Shown in pieces: positions 5,943 to 15,250 of a stretch of 19,956 bases of DNA. Positions within the stretch are counted from its first letter, which is position 1; every line of letters begins with the position of its first letter. The stretch comes from an uncultured Collinsella sp. (GTDB lineage: Bacteria; Actinomycetota; Coriobacteriia; Coriobacteriales; Coriobacteriaceae): assembly GCA_934655755.1 (NCBI GenBank), contig CAKUHA010000019.1, forward strand, positions 1 to 19,956, written 5' to 3'. A program made the position numbers and the translations under genes. The notes under the pieces are model-generated. The model had not been told where the DNA came from, ran no database searches, and saw only the letters and a program-made list of their open reading frames with translations.

Positions 5943-7226
5943 TTAGTAGATGACGGGATCGGGAACAGCGGCGTGCTCGACATGAGCGCCAAGGGCCTGC
6001 AGCTTTTCGACAAACTGCTCGTAGCCGCGCTTGATGTGATGGATGGCCGAGACCTCGGTCGTGCCGTCGGCGATCAGTCCGGCGACGACAAGGGCCGCGC
6101 CGCCGCGCAAATCGGGCGAGGTGACCTGTGCGCCCGAGAAACCCTTGACGCCGTGAATCATGGCGTGGTGGCTCTCGATGCGAATATCGGCGCCCATGCG
6201 CACCAGCTCGGATGCAAACATAAAGCGATTCTCGAAGATGTTCTCGGTGATAACGGAACTGCCGTCGGCAAGGGCGGAGAGCACCATGATCTGCGCCTGC
6301 ATATCCGTCGGGAAACCGGGGAACGGAAGCGTCTGGATATCGACCGGCTTGATGCGCTCGGCACGATTCACATGGACGCCGTTCTCGGTGCGCTCGCAAT
6401 CGATGCCCATGAGCTCCATCTTCTTGAGCACCATGCCCAGGTGAATGGGGCAAAAGCCCGTGACGTCGACGCCGCGATCGTCTGCCATCAACGCACCGGC
6501 GACGATAAAGGTACCGGCCTCGATGCGGTCGCCCACCACGCGATGGGTGACGGGGTGCAACTCCTCCACGCCCTCGATGGTCACGACGGGCGTGCCGGCT
6601 CCGACAATCTTGCCGCCCATCTCGTTGAGCATGTTGGCCAGATCGACGATCTCGGGCTCGCGGGCAGCGTTATCGATAACCGTGGTGCCCTGGGCGCGCA
6701 CGGCGGCCATAATGAGATTCTCGGTTGCGCCGACGCTGGCGAACTCGAGCGTGACGGTGGTGCCGCGCAGACCCTGGGGAGCGCTGGCGTTGATGTAGCC
6801 GTGGGCGGTATCGAACTCAACACCCAGGGCTTCGAGGCCAAGGATGTGCATATCGATCTTGCGGGCGCCCAGGTTGCAGCCGCCGGGCATGGCGATCTTG
6901 GCGCGATGGAAGCGGCCAAGCAGAGGACCCATTACGGCGGTGGAAGCGCGCATCTTTGCGACGAGCTCATAGGGGGCCTCCCAGGAATCGACCTGGGAGG
7001 TGTTGATCTCGAGCGTGTGCTCGTCGAGAACATCGATCGTAGCGCCCATGCCCTTGAGCACTTTGCCCATCACGTGGACATCGGAAATATCGGGCACGTT
7101 CTGCAGCGTCGTCTTGCCCGGCGCCAGAAGCGTTGCCGCCATGAGTTTGAGCGCGGAGTTCTTGGCACCCGAAACAGGCACGGAACCTCCGATGGCGTGG
7201 CCACCCTCAACGCGGATAATATCCAA
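5943..7226 (-). CDS. murA: UDP-N-acetylglucosamine 1-carboxyvinyltransferase (MurA)
   Basis: Catalyses the first committed step of peptidoglycan synthesis in the cytoplasm: transfer of enolpyruvate from PEP to UDP-GlcNAc. It is 427 aa, as expected. SGAKNSAL (19-26) holds the conserved Lys22/Asn23 pair. PGGCNLGARK (114-123) holds Cys117, equivalent to the E. coli catalytic Cys115, so fosfomycin sensitivity is expected at the target level. GFPTDMQAQ (304-312) holds the conserved Asp308. HIKRGYE (397-403) holds Arg400. The start is TTG, supported by AAAGGG 6 nt upstream and by a family-normal N-terminus. The start lies only 13 bp after the T-run of the atp terminator, so there is almost no room for a promoter of its own. 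The LCP gene follows after 12 bp. Confidence 0.96.
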   Translation of the reverse strand: MDIIRVEGGHAIGGSVPVSGAKNSALKLMAATLLAPGKTTLQNVPDISDVHVMGKVLKGMGATIDVLDEHTLEINTSQVDSWEAPYELVAKMRASTAVMGPLLGRFHRAKIAMPGGCNLGARKIDMHILGLEALGVEFDTAHGYINASAPQGLRGTTVTLEFASVGATENLIMAAVRAQGTTVIDNAAREPEIVDLANMLNEMGGKIVGAGTPVVTIEGVEELHPVTHRVVGDRIEAGTFIVAGALMADDRGVDVTGFCPIHLGMVLKKMELMGIDCERTENGVHVNRAERIKPVDIQTLPFPGFPTDMQAQIMVLSALADGSSVITENIFENRFMFASELVRMGADIRIESHHAMIHGVKGFSGAQVTSPDLRGGAALVVAGLIADGTTEVSAIHHIKRGYEQFVEKLQALGAHVEHAAVPDPVIY

Positions 7227-7232
7227 GGTCTA

Positions 7233-7238
7233 CCCTTT
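7233..7238 (-). promoter_or_regulatory. murA Shine-Dalgarno deciding a TTG start
   Basis: AAAGGG on the minus strand, 6 nt before the TTG at 7226. It abuts the T-run of the atp terminator, so terminator and translation-start signals share one short stretch. Confidence 0.65.
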
Positions 7239-7278
7239 CAAAAAGCATGCCCGGGGTGGCTGGGCCATCCCGGGCATG
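7239..7278 (-). terminator. Rho-independent terminator of the ATP synthase operon
   Basis: Arms 7265-7278 and 7246-7259 pair over 14 bp with one G-T, enclosing a 5-nt loop. On the minus strand the stem is followed by CTTTTTG. It sits about 36 bp after the atpC stop and immediately before the murA ribosome-binding site. Confidence 0.87.
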
Positions 7279-7314
7279 ATGTGTTCGCAAATGGTCGAAC
7301 GCTAAATCGTTTGA

Positions 7315-7707
7315 CTATTGGGCAAGCTTGAGCTTACACCATGCGATTTCATTATAGAGGTAGGCGCGGCGTGCATCATCCTCCGACAAATTACCCAGCT
7401 TCTCTTCAAAACCTTGAATATCAGCTTTAACCTTGTCGGCGTCGACGGTCGCCAGATCGCAAGCGCGCTCGGCGAGGACGGTCACGACATCGTCCGCAAC
7501 CTGGGCATAGCCGCCGGCCACGGCAAACGTGTGGTCGACAGTGCCCATGGCCTTATCGGAAACGCGAACGTAACCGCGGTCGATCGTGCAGATTTCGCTG
7601 GAATGGGCAGGCAGAACGCCAAACTCGCCATCCGTGGACGGAATCGACACAAACGCAGCGTCGCCCTCATAGGCGCAGCTCACGGGGCACACGATGCGGA
7701 TACGCAT
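7315..7707 (-). CDS. atpC: ATP synthase F1 epsilon subunit
   Basis: The epsilon subunit of the rotor stalk couples rotation to catalysis and can inhibit ATP hydrolysis through its C-terminal helices. It is 130 aa. The N-terminal beta-sandwich (about 1-85) carries GEFGVLPAHS (27-36), the family hallmark. The C-terminal part (about 90-130) is the helical hairpin. It is the last gene of the atp operon, 3 bp after atpD, and is followed by the operon terminator. Confidence 0.93.
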   Translation of the reverse strand: MRIRIVCPVSCAYEGDAAFVSIPSTDGEFGVLPAHSSEICTIDRGYVRVSDKAMGTVDHTFAVAGGYAQVADDVVTVLAERACDLATVDADKVKADIQGFEEKLGNLSEDDARRAYLYNEIAWCKLKLAQ

Positions 7708-7710
7708 AAC

Positions 7711-10073
<2,363 letters not shown>

Positions 10074-10078
10074 AGGGC

Positions 10079-11677
10079 TTAGTTCTCCTCTGATCCAGTC
10101 GTGTCGGCATGGTGCTTGGCCATGAACTGCTGCTTAAAGTCGCCGATGACGCGCAAAAGCTCAGCCTTGGTGTCATCGTCGATCTTCTTGGCGCGAACCT
10201 TGTCGAGCAGCGAGCCAAAGCCATTGTCCATATACTCGATGAGCTCGGCACGGAAGGGCAGCACGTCGGCGATCTCGAGGTCGTCCAGGAAGCCCTCGTT
10301 GCCAGCAAACAGCGCAACGATCTGCTCGGAAACCTCGAACGGCTTGTAGCGCGGCTGCTTAAGGAGCTCGGTCATGCGAGCGCCGTGGGTAAGCTGCTTT
10401 TGCGTGGCCTCGTCGAGGTCGGAGCCGAACTGCGTAAAGCCGGCGAGCTCCTGGTACGAAGCGAGGTCCAGGCGAAGGTTACCGGCGACCTGCTTCATGG
10501 CCTTGGTCTGCGCGTCACCACCGACGCGGGACACGGAGATGCCCACGTCGACTGCCGGGCGCTGACCCTGGAAGAAGAGCTCGGACTGCAGGTAAATCTG
10601 ACCGTCGGTAATGGAAATGACGTTGGTCGGAATGTAGGCCGAGACGTCGCCGTCCTGGGTCTCGATGATCGGCAGGGCCGTCATGGAACCGTAGCCGTTC
10701 TTCTTGGACATCTTGACGGCACGCTCGAGCAGACGAGAGTGCAGGTAGAAGATGTCGCCAGGATAGGCCTCGCGTCCAGGCGGACGATGCAGCGTCAGCG
10801 ACATCTGACGGTAGGCCACAGCCTGCTTGGACAGGTCATCGTAGATGACGAGCACGTGGCCGCCGGGGTTGGTCTCGCTGGCAGGCTTGCCGTCCTCGCC
10901 GTTGTACATAAAGAACTCGCCGATAGCGGCACCGGCCATAGGCGCGATGTACTGCATAGGGGCGGAATCGGCAGCGGTGGCCGAAACGATGATGGTGTAG
11001 TCGAGCGCACCGTGCTGAGCGAGGGTCTCGCGGATGTTGGCAACCGTGGAGGCCTTCTGGCCGATGGCGACATAGATGCAGACCATGCCCTTGCCACGCT
11101 GATTGAGGATAGCGTCGATGGCGATGGCGGTCTTGCCGGTCTTACGGTCGCCGATGATGAGCTCACGCTGGCCGCGGCCGATAGGCACCATGGAGTCGAT
11201 GGCCAACAGGCCGGTCTGAACCGGCTCGCACACCGGGGTACGGTCGATGACGCCGGGGGCCTTGAACTCGATGGGACGACGGTGCGTGGCGACGATGTCA
11301 CCCAGGCCGTCGATGGGCTGGCCGAGCGGATTGACGACGCGGCCGAGCATGGCGCGGCTCACGGGGATATCCATAATGCGGCCCGTGGTGCGGCACTCGT
11401 CGCCTTCCTTGATGGAGTCGACGGCACCAAACAGAACGGCGCCGACCTCGTCACGGTCAAGGTTCTGGGCAAGGCCGAAGACGGTCTCACCGGTATCGGA
11501 GCTCTTGAACTCCAGAAGCTCGCCTGCCATGGCGCTCTTGAGGCCGGAGACGCGCGCGATGCCGTCGCCTACCTCGTCGACCGTTGAAACCTCATGCGTA
11601 TCGACCGTCGCGGAGAGGCTCGTGAGCTGCTCCTGCAGTTTCTTGGCGATATCCCGGGCATTAAGGGTTTCGGACAT
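10079..11677 (-). CDS. atpA: ATP synthase F1 alpha subunit
   Basis: Non-catalytic nucleotide-binding subunit of F1 that supplies the arginine finger to the beta active site. It is 532 aa, slightly longer than in many bacteria because of a charged C-terminal tail ending [10 protein letters not shown]. The P-loop is GDRKTGKT (176-183). The Lys in place of the common Gln (GDRQTGKT) is typical of actinobacterial enzymes. The arginine-finger segment [16 protein letters not shown] is intact. Its start overlaps the atpH stop by one base. Confidence 0.98.
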   Translation of the reverse strand: MSETLNARDIAKKLQEQLTSLSATVDTHEVSTVDEVGDGIARVSGLKSAMAGELLEFKSSDTGETVFGLAQNLDRDEVGAVLFGAVDSIKEGDECRTTGRIMDIPVSRAMLGRVVNPLGQPIDGLGDIVATHRRPIEFKAPGVIDRTPVCEPVQTGLLAIDSMVPIGRGQRELIIGDRKTGKTAIAIDAILNQRGKGMVCIYVAIGQKASTVANIRETLAQHGALDYTIIVSATAADSAPMQYIAPMAGAAIGEFFMYNGEDGKPASETNPGGHVLVIYDDLSKQAVAYRQMSLTLHRPPGREAYPGDIFYLHSRLLERAVKMSKKNGYGSMTALPIIETQDGDVSAYIPTNVISITDGQIYLQSELFFQGQRPAVDVGISVSRVGGDAQTKAMKQVAGNLRLDLASYQELAGFTQFGSDLDEATQKQLTHGARMTELLKQPRYKPFEVSEQIVALFAGNEGFLDDLEIADVLPFRAELIEYMDNGFGSLLDKVRAKKIDDDTKAELLRVIGDFKQQFMAKHHADTTGSEEN

Positions 11678-12153
11678 TAGGCTTCACCTCCGTACGTATT
11701 AGCAGAGTTTGCGAGGGTCTCCTGCGCGATGCGCAGCTGCGTCTTGACGGAAATATCACGACGCTCGCCACGGGCCTCGAGCACCAGGCCGCCCACGATA
11801 GACGGGTCGACCTGCTCGATAAGGAATACCTTGCGGCCGAAGTCCTGCTCGCATTTCTTAGTGATGGTTTGACGCAGCTCGTCGTCGAGCGGGATCGCCG
11901 TGGTGACAGTCACGCCCACTACATCCTCGTCTTCCTCGGCAACATACTTAAAGGCAGCTGCCACCTTGGGAAGAAGGTCGAGCTGGTCGCGCTTGGACAT
12001 GGTGTCGAGCACGGCGATGATCTCGGGGCTGGCGCTAGCCAAGCGCTCGATCATCTCGAGGTCCTCGAACACATGGTTCTCGGCCTTGGCGGCTTCCATA
12101 AGGGAGCGCGCGTAGGTCTCGAGCACCTTGTCCTGATAGCGGCTAGTCGGCAT
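11677..12153 (-). CDS. atpH: ATP synthase F1 delta subunit
   Basis: Part of the peripheral stalk, linking the top of F1 to the b subunits (OSCP family). It is 158 aa, shorter than the roughly 175-180 aa usual for bacterial delta, mostly through a shorter linker. The N-terminal helical domain starts [18 protein letters not shown]. The C-terminal domain holds the conserved [28 protein letters not shown] segment near 114-137. It overlaps atpF by 11 bp and atpA by 1 bp, so it is translationally coupled on both sides. It is not fused to the b subunit, unlike in mycobacteria. Confidence 0.9.
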   Translation of the reverse strand: MPTSRYQDKVLETYARSLMEAAKAENHVFEDLEMIERLASASPEIIAVLDTMSKRDQLDLLPKVAAAFKYVAEEDEDVVGVTVTTAIPLDDELRQTITKKCEQDFGRKVFLIEQVDPSIVGGLVLEARGERRDISVKTQLRIAQETLANSANTYGGEA

Positions 12154-12745
12154 TCAGGCTACCTGCTTCCTGGATGTAGCGCTCGATGAGCTTCTTCTGC
12201 TCGGTCTCGTCCTCGAGTGCCTCGCCCACGATCTTGGTGGCGACAGCGACGGACAGGTCGGCGATGGAGCTCGCGGCACCGGCGTAAATGGACTTGCGCT
12301 CGTCCTCGACGGTCGTGTGGGCCTTGGCGATGATCTCCTCGGCCTCCTTGTGAGCGGCCTCGATGATACGGGCGCGCTCGGACTCGGCGTCCTTACGGGC
12401 CTCGAGAACGATATCGGCAGCCTGACGACGGGCGTCGGTGACGATCGAGTCGGACTCAGCGCGCTTGGCGATAGCCTCCTGCTTGGTCTTCTCGGCCTCG
12501 TCGAGGCTCTCCTCGATCTTCTTGCCGCGCTCCTCCATGGTTTTCATGATGCCCGGCAGGGCGACCTTGGCCAGCACGATCCAGATGATCAGGAAGGCGA
12601 TGAGCGCCGGGATGAACTCCGCCATCTTAGGGATGAGGATGTCCGCACCGGCAGCGCCGTCCTCGGCGAACGCGGATACCGGCATGAGCAGCGCGGCCGC
12701 GGACGCGGAGAGTGCGATCGCGCTCTTCTGGGATGAAAGATTCAT
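12143..12745 (-). CDS. atpF: ATP synthase F0 b subunit with apparent N-terminal signal peptide
   Basis: Peripheral-stalk subunit that holds F1 against the membrane. It is 200 aa. Residues 1-27 look like a cleavable signal peptide: a short polar N-terminus, a hydrophobic stretch and an AFA site before EDGAAG. The true membrane helix is at about 42-64. A long charged coiled coil runs from about 67 to 155, followed by the delta-binding C-terminus. Many bacterial b subunits begin directly with the membrane helix, so the leader is notable. The start has GGAG about 9 nt upstream. It lies 15 bp after atpE. Confidence 0.93.
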   Translation of the reverse strand: MNLSSQKSAIALSASAAALLMPVSAFAEDGAAGADILIPKMAEFIPALIAFLIIWIVLAKVALPGIMKTMEERGKKIEESLDEAEKTKQEAIAKRAESDSIVTDARRQAADIVLEARKDAESERARIIEAAHKEAEEIIAKAHTTVEDERKSIYAGAASSIADLSVAVATKIVGEALEDETEQKKLIERYIQEAGSLNAD

Positions 12746-12760
12746 ACTTGACGCTCCGTG

Positions 12761-12955
12761 CTATTTAACGATCAGCGCGACAACGAAGCCGATCAGAGCC
12801 AGAGCCTCGCCGAAGGCGGAGCCCATGATGAAGACGGTGAACACGCGGCCCTGGACCTCAGGCTGACGGGCCATAGCACCCGTAGCACCCAGAGCAGACA
12901 GGCCGATAGCAAGACCAGCGCCGATAACACCGAGACCGTAACCGATAACTCCCAC
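12761..12955 (-). CDS. atpE: ATP synthase F0 c subunit (proton ring), compact
   Basis: The c subunit forms the rotating membrane ring. It is 64 aa, short for the family (usually 70-85). Two membrane helices flank the polar loop ARQPE (29-33). The ion carboxylate is Glu50 in GEALA, 20 residues after the loop Arg as in E. coli. The sodium-type ligands (Gln in helix 1, Ser/Thr after the Glu) are absent: residue 17 is Ile and residue 51 is Ala. This predicts proton coupling. Start: GTG with AAGGAGG 4 nt upstream. An in-frame stop lies a few codons above with no other start between, so the short N-terminus is real unless there is a sequence error. Confidence 0.94.
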   Translation of the reverse strand: MGVIGYGLGVIGAGLAIGLSALGATGAMARQPEVQGRVFTVFIMGSAFGEALALIGFVVALIVK

Positions 12956-13078
12956 GATTCCTCCTTTGTCGTGCGTGTCTTATTTCACGCAGGATAACCT
13001 TTTTATAACTGCCGGGCTCCATGGGTACGGGCACCGGCGGTTTAACGAATTGCCTTACCTTTAGACGCGAACGGAAGA
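12956..13078 (-). promoter_or_regulatory. Long atpE leader between atpB and atpE
   Basis: The only sizeable gap inside the atp operon. On the minus strand it ends with an A/T-rich stretch, a perfect 6-bp hairpin (TGCGTG/CACGCA, arms 12986-12991 and 12972-12977, 8-nt loop) and the best Shine-Dalgarno of the operon (AAGGAGG, 12960-12966). Such leaders are known to raise atpE translation in E. coli, fitting the need for many c copies per complex. The function here is inferred. Confidence 0.45.
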
Positions 13079-13882
13079 CTACTCCTCCTCCGCGACCTCC
13101 TCTGCCTCGGAGACATACACGGCGGTAAGGACCGTGAAGACGTAGGCCTGGATAGCGCCGACCACAAGCTCGATCGCATAGATCAGGATGAGGATGGCAA
13201 GCCAGGCAAGCGAAGGCAGGGCGCCGACGGCGTGGGCCGCGGAAACCTGCTGAAGCAGCGGCTGCATGAACATGCTCGCCATGATGGCGAACGAGCCCAT
13301 GACCACGTGTCCTGCAAACATGTTGCAGAACAGACGGACGGCGAGCGTGATGAGGCGCAGGAAGGTCGAGAAGAGCTCGACGACCCACACGAGCACGTTC
13401 ATCGGGAAGCTCACGCCCTGCGGGGCGAGGCTCTTGATGTAGCCGATCACGCCGTGAGCCTTGCATCCGTAGTAGATGAAGTACACGAAGGCGAAGATGG
13501 CGAGCGCGGCGGTGGAGCCGATTGCGCCGGTGCCGGGCTTCATTCCCGGGATCAGGCCGATCATGTTATTGATCAGGATGAACAGGAAAAGCGAGCACAG
13601 GAACGGGAAGTGCTTCTTCCAGTTCTCACCCACGACGCCCTTGCCGATATCGTTCTCGACGTACTCGATGATGTACTCGAAACCGTTGACGAAGAAGCCC
13701 TTGGGAACCAGGGTCTGCTTCTTCTTGAACACGGCCAGGACGATCAGGAGCACGATCGTGGAGACGATCAGCCAAAACGAGTACTGCGTGATGCCGCAGC
13801 TCAGATCGCCCACGACAGGGGTGGAGCTGAACTCGCTGACCAGATGATTAATCTCATCAGGCAGCTTTTCAAAAATTTCCAC
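13079..13882 (-). CDS. atpB: ATP synthase F0 a subunit
   Basis: Stator membrane subunit that forms the proton half-channels next to the c ring. It is 267 aa with several hydrophobic helices (about 34-52, 92-112, 122-140, 160-185, 190-212, 224-255). The essential Arg is Arg183 in LAVRLFCNMFAGH, equivalent to E. coli Arg210. The C-terminus is acidic (EAEEVAEEE). Start is GTG; AAAGG, overlapping the end of the upstream gene, lies about 6 nt before it, and the gap to that gene is 3 bp. Confidence 0.95.
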   Translation of the reverse strand: MEIFEKLPDEINHLVSEFSSTPVVGDLSCGITQYSFWLIVSTIVLLIVLAVFKKKQTLVPKGFFVNGFEYIIEYVENDIGKGVVGENWKKHFPFLCSLFLFILINNMIGLIPGMKPGTGAIGSTAALAIFAFVYFIYYGCKAHGVIGYIKSLAPQGVSFPMNVLVWVVELFSTFLRLITLAVRLFCNMFAGHVVMGSFAIMASMFMQPLLQQVSAAHAVGALPSLAWLAILILIYAIELVVGAIQAYVFTVLTAVYVSEAEEVAEEE

Positions 13883-13885
13883 GAC

Positions 13886-14203
13886 TTACCTTTCGACCTC
13901 ATGAGGATCTCGCAGCGCCTTGGCGACACGAACCGCGCAGGCGGCCATAAAGGCCACAAAGCCGATCGCCTCGCCCAGGAGGAACATGCGAAACGCCTCT
14001 CCGAACAACGCAAACACAACCAAGGTGAAGACGAGCAGGGCGATTGCCGAGACCGCCAGACTCACCATGCCCTTGAGCATGTCCGCATTCTGCTTATCGT
14101 CAAGAACCGGCTTGAGCGTAAAGACAAAGGGAAGGAAGGCAATCGCGCCCGCGATGGCGCCTGCAACGATAGCGAGCAGATCGGCTATCTGAAACACTGG
14201 CAT
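13886..14203 (-). CDS. Small membrane protein at the atpI position (AtpI-like, function unproven)
   Basis: A 105-aa protein with three or four predicted membrane segments (about 5-29, 44-69, 70-92) and a short basic C-terminus (RVAKALRDPHEVER). It is the first gene of the atp operon, 3 bp before atpB, exactly where atpI/uncI stands in many operons. AtpI proteins assist c-ring assembly but are poorly conserved, so the call rests mainly on position, size and topology. I do not recognise a clear sequence signature. Start ATG with AAGGA about 9 nt upstream. Confidence 0.7.
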   Translation of the reverse strand: MPVFQIADLLAIVAGAIAGAIAFLPFVFTLKPVLDDKQNADMLKGMVSLAVSAIALLVFTLVVFALFGEAFRMFLLGEAIGFVAFMAACAVRVAKALRDPHEVER

Positions 14204-14479
14204 CCTCGCTTTCCTTGTTTAAACGCTTCACAGCACAGTCCCAGCCAAACATTGGTGACTATTGTACGAGCCAATCGCCAAAGTACAACCGAAAAACAAA
14301 CGGTTAATACGCACCTGTACGTTTTCTTAAGACCTTCTTTATGCCGCAGTTACGGTAATACGTTTTTTCGAACCCCACGGGGCAAAACGTCCATTAACAG
14401 GAGTGCGCGTGGACGCCTTTTGCTCGCCCGCGCGCACCATTTCTTCGTATTTGCGGCCGTAACCGACAAGGCTTAGTGA
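14204..14479 (-). other. Intergenic region between upp and the atp operon
   Basis: 276 bp holding the atp promoter candidate (listed separately) and an inverted repeat ACGTTTT/AAAACGT (14360-14366 and 14384-14390) around a CCCC/GGGG core. A GTGCGCG/CGCGCAC pair lies at about 14402-14436. No T-run terminator for upp is obvious. A 33-codon minus-strand frame at 14339-14440 is discussed among the findings and is not called as a gene. Confidence 0.5.
14261..14288 (-). promoter_or_regulatory. Candidate sigma-70 promoter of the ATP synthase operon
   Basis: On the minus strand TTGTAC (14283-14288) and TACAAT (14261-14266) are separated by 16 bp, giving a 5' leader of about 50 nt before the first gene of the operon. 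It is the best promoter match in the region. The same -10 hexamer occurs upstream of prmC. Confidence 0.5.
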
Positions 14480-15127
14480 CTAGAGCGTGCCGTAGATGCG
14501 GTCACCTGCGTCGCCCAGACCGGGAACGATGTAGGCGGCCTCGTTGAGATGGTCGTCGATGGCGCAGGTATAGATGTGCACGTCGGGGTCCTTCTCGGTC
14601 AGCGACTTGAGGCCCTCGGGCGCGGCGACGATGCACAGCATGCGGATATCCTTGACACCGCGCTCACGCAGGTAGCTGATGGCCATCTCGGCCGAGCCGC
14701 CCGTGGCGAGCATGGGGTCGACAACCAGGCAGATGCGCTGGTCGATGTCCTTGGGCATCTTGCAGTAGTACTCGTGCGGCTCGTGGGTGACCTCGTCGCG
14801 CTCCATGCCGATGTGGCCCACGCGAGCGGAAGGCACCAGCTCGAGGATGCCGTCGACCATGCCGAGGCCTGCGCGCAGGATGGGGACGATGGCGAGCTTT
14901 TTGCCGGCAAGCTGCTTAAAGGTGGCGGTAGTGATGGGGGTCTCGACCTCGACGTCTTCCATGGGCAGATCGCGCATGGCCTCGTAGCCGTCAAAAAGCG
15001 CGAGCTCACGCACGAGCTGGCGGAACTGGTTGGTGCCGGTGTTCTTGTCGCGCAGAATCGATAGCTTGTGCTGGACGAGCGGGTGATCGACAAGGGTCAC
15101 ACGGGACGTATCGTAGGTGACGGTCAT
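14480..15127 (-). CDS. upp: Uracil phosphoribosyltransferase
   Basis: Pyrimidine salvage enzyme: uracil + PRPP gives UMP + PPi in the cytoplasm. It is 215 aa with the chosen start, close to the usual 208-210. The PRPP loop reads [11 protein letters not shown] (136-146), and the uracil-binding C-terminus reads [10 protein letters not shown] (205-214); both are diagnostic. An upstream ATG at 15175 would add 16 residues outside the family N-terminus. The ATG at 15127 with AAAGGGG about 10 nt upstream is preferred. The gene follows glpK after 123 bp that contain two hairpins, so it may have its own control. Confidence 0.96.
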   Translation of the reverse strand: MTVTYDTSRVTLVDHPLVQHKLSILRDKNTGTNQFRQLVRELALFDGYEAMRDLPMEDVEVETPITTATFKQLAGKKLAIVPILRAGLGMVDGILELVPSARVGHIGMERDEVTHEPHEYYCKMPKDIDQRICLVVDPMLATGGSAEMAISYLRERGVKDIRMLCIVAAPEGLKSLTEKDPDVHIYTCAIDDHLNEAAYIVPGLGDAGDRIYGTL

Positions 15128-15150
15128 GGGTTGATTGCCCCTTTCGTTGC

Positions 15151-15206
15151 GGCCGGAAGACGGCCTTGCTGACACGGCGCACGGCGATGTTGTTGCCGCG
15201 CGCCGT
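15151..15206 (-). promoter_or_regulatory. Two hairpins in the upp leader
   Basis: On the minus strand a 12-bp stem (arms 15195-15206 and 15174-15185, one G-T, 9-nt loop) is followed by a 5-bp stem GGCCG/CGGCC (15151-15165). The upp Shine-Dalgarno begins about 7 nt after the second. Neither is followed by a T-run. They could be a factor-dependent glpK terminator, a transcript-stabilising element, or a upp control element. The hairpins are certain, their role is not. Confidence 0.4.
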
Positions 15207-15250
15207 GCATAAGTTTAGCGGTTTGTTGTATCGAGCGGCTCGTCGCAGCC

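Noticed and set aside
10109..11587. Plus-strand open frame of 492 codons opposite atpA
   Set aside because: Antisense shadow of a certain gene; its sequence has no motifs and consists of Gly, Asp, Val and Arg codons typical of reversed GC-rich code.
12761..12955. Sodium-driven ATP synthase
   Set aside because: The helix-1 Gln and the Ser/Thr after the ring Glu that mark sodium c subunits are replaced by Ile and Ala; proton coupling is the better reading.
12858..13466. Minus-strand 202-codon frame overlapping atpB and atpE
   Set aside because: It is another phase of the clearly coding atpB sequence and has no family features.
14360..14390. upp terminator at the ACGTTTT/AAAACGT repeat
   Set aside because: The stem is interrupted, its inner loop is very small, and no T-run follows on the minus strand, so I did not call it a terminator.
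15128..15250. PyrR-type attenuator in front of upp
   Set aside because: Hairpins are present, but neither the PyrR-binding loop consensus nor a terminator T-run is visible.
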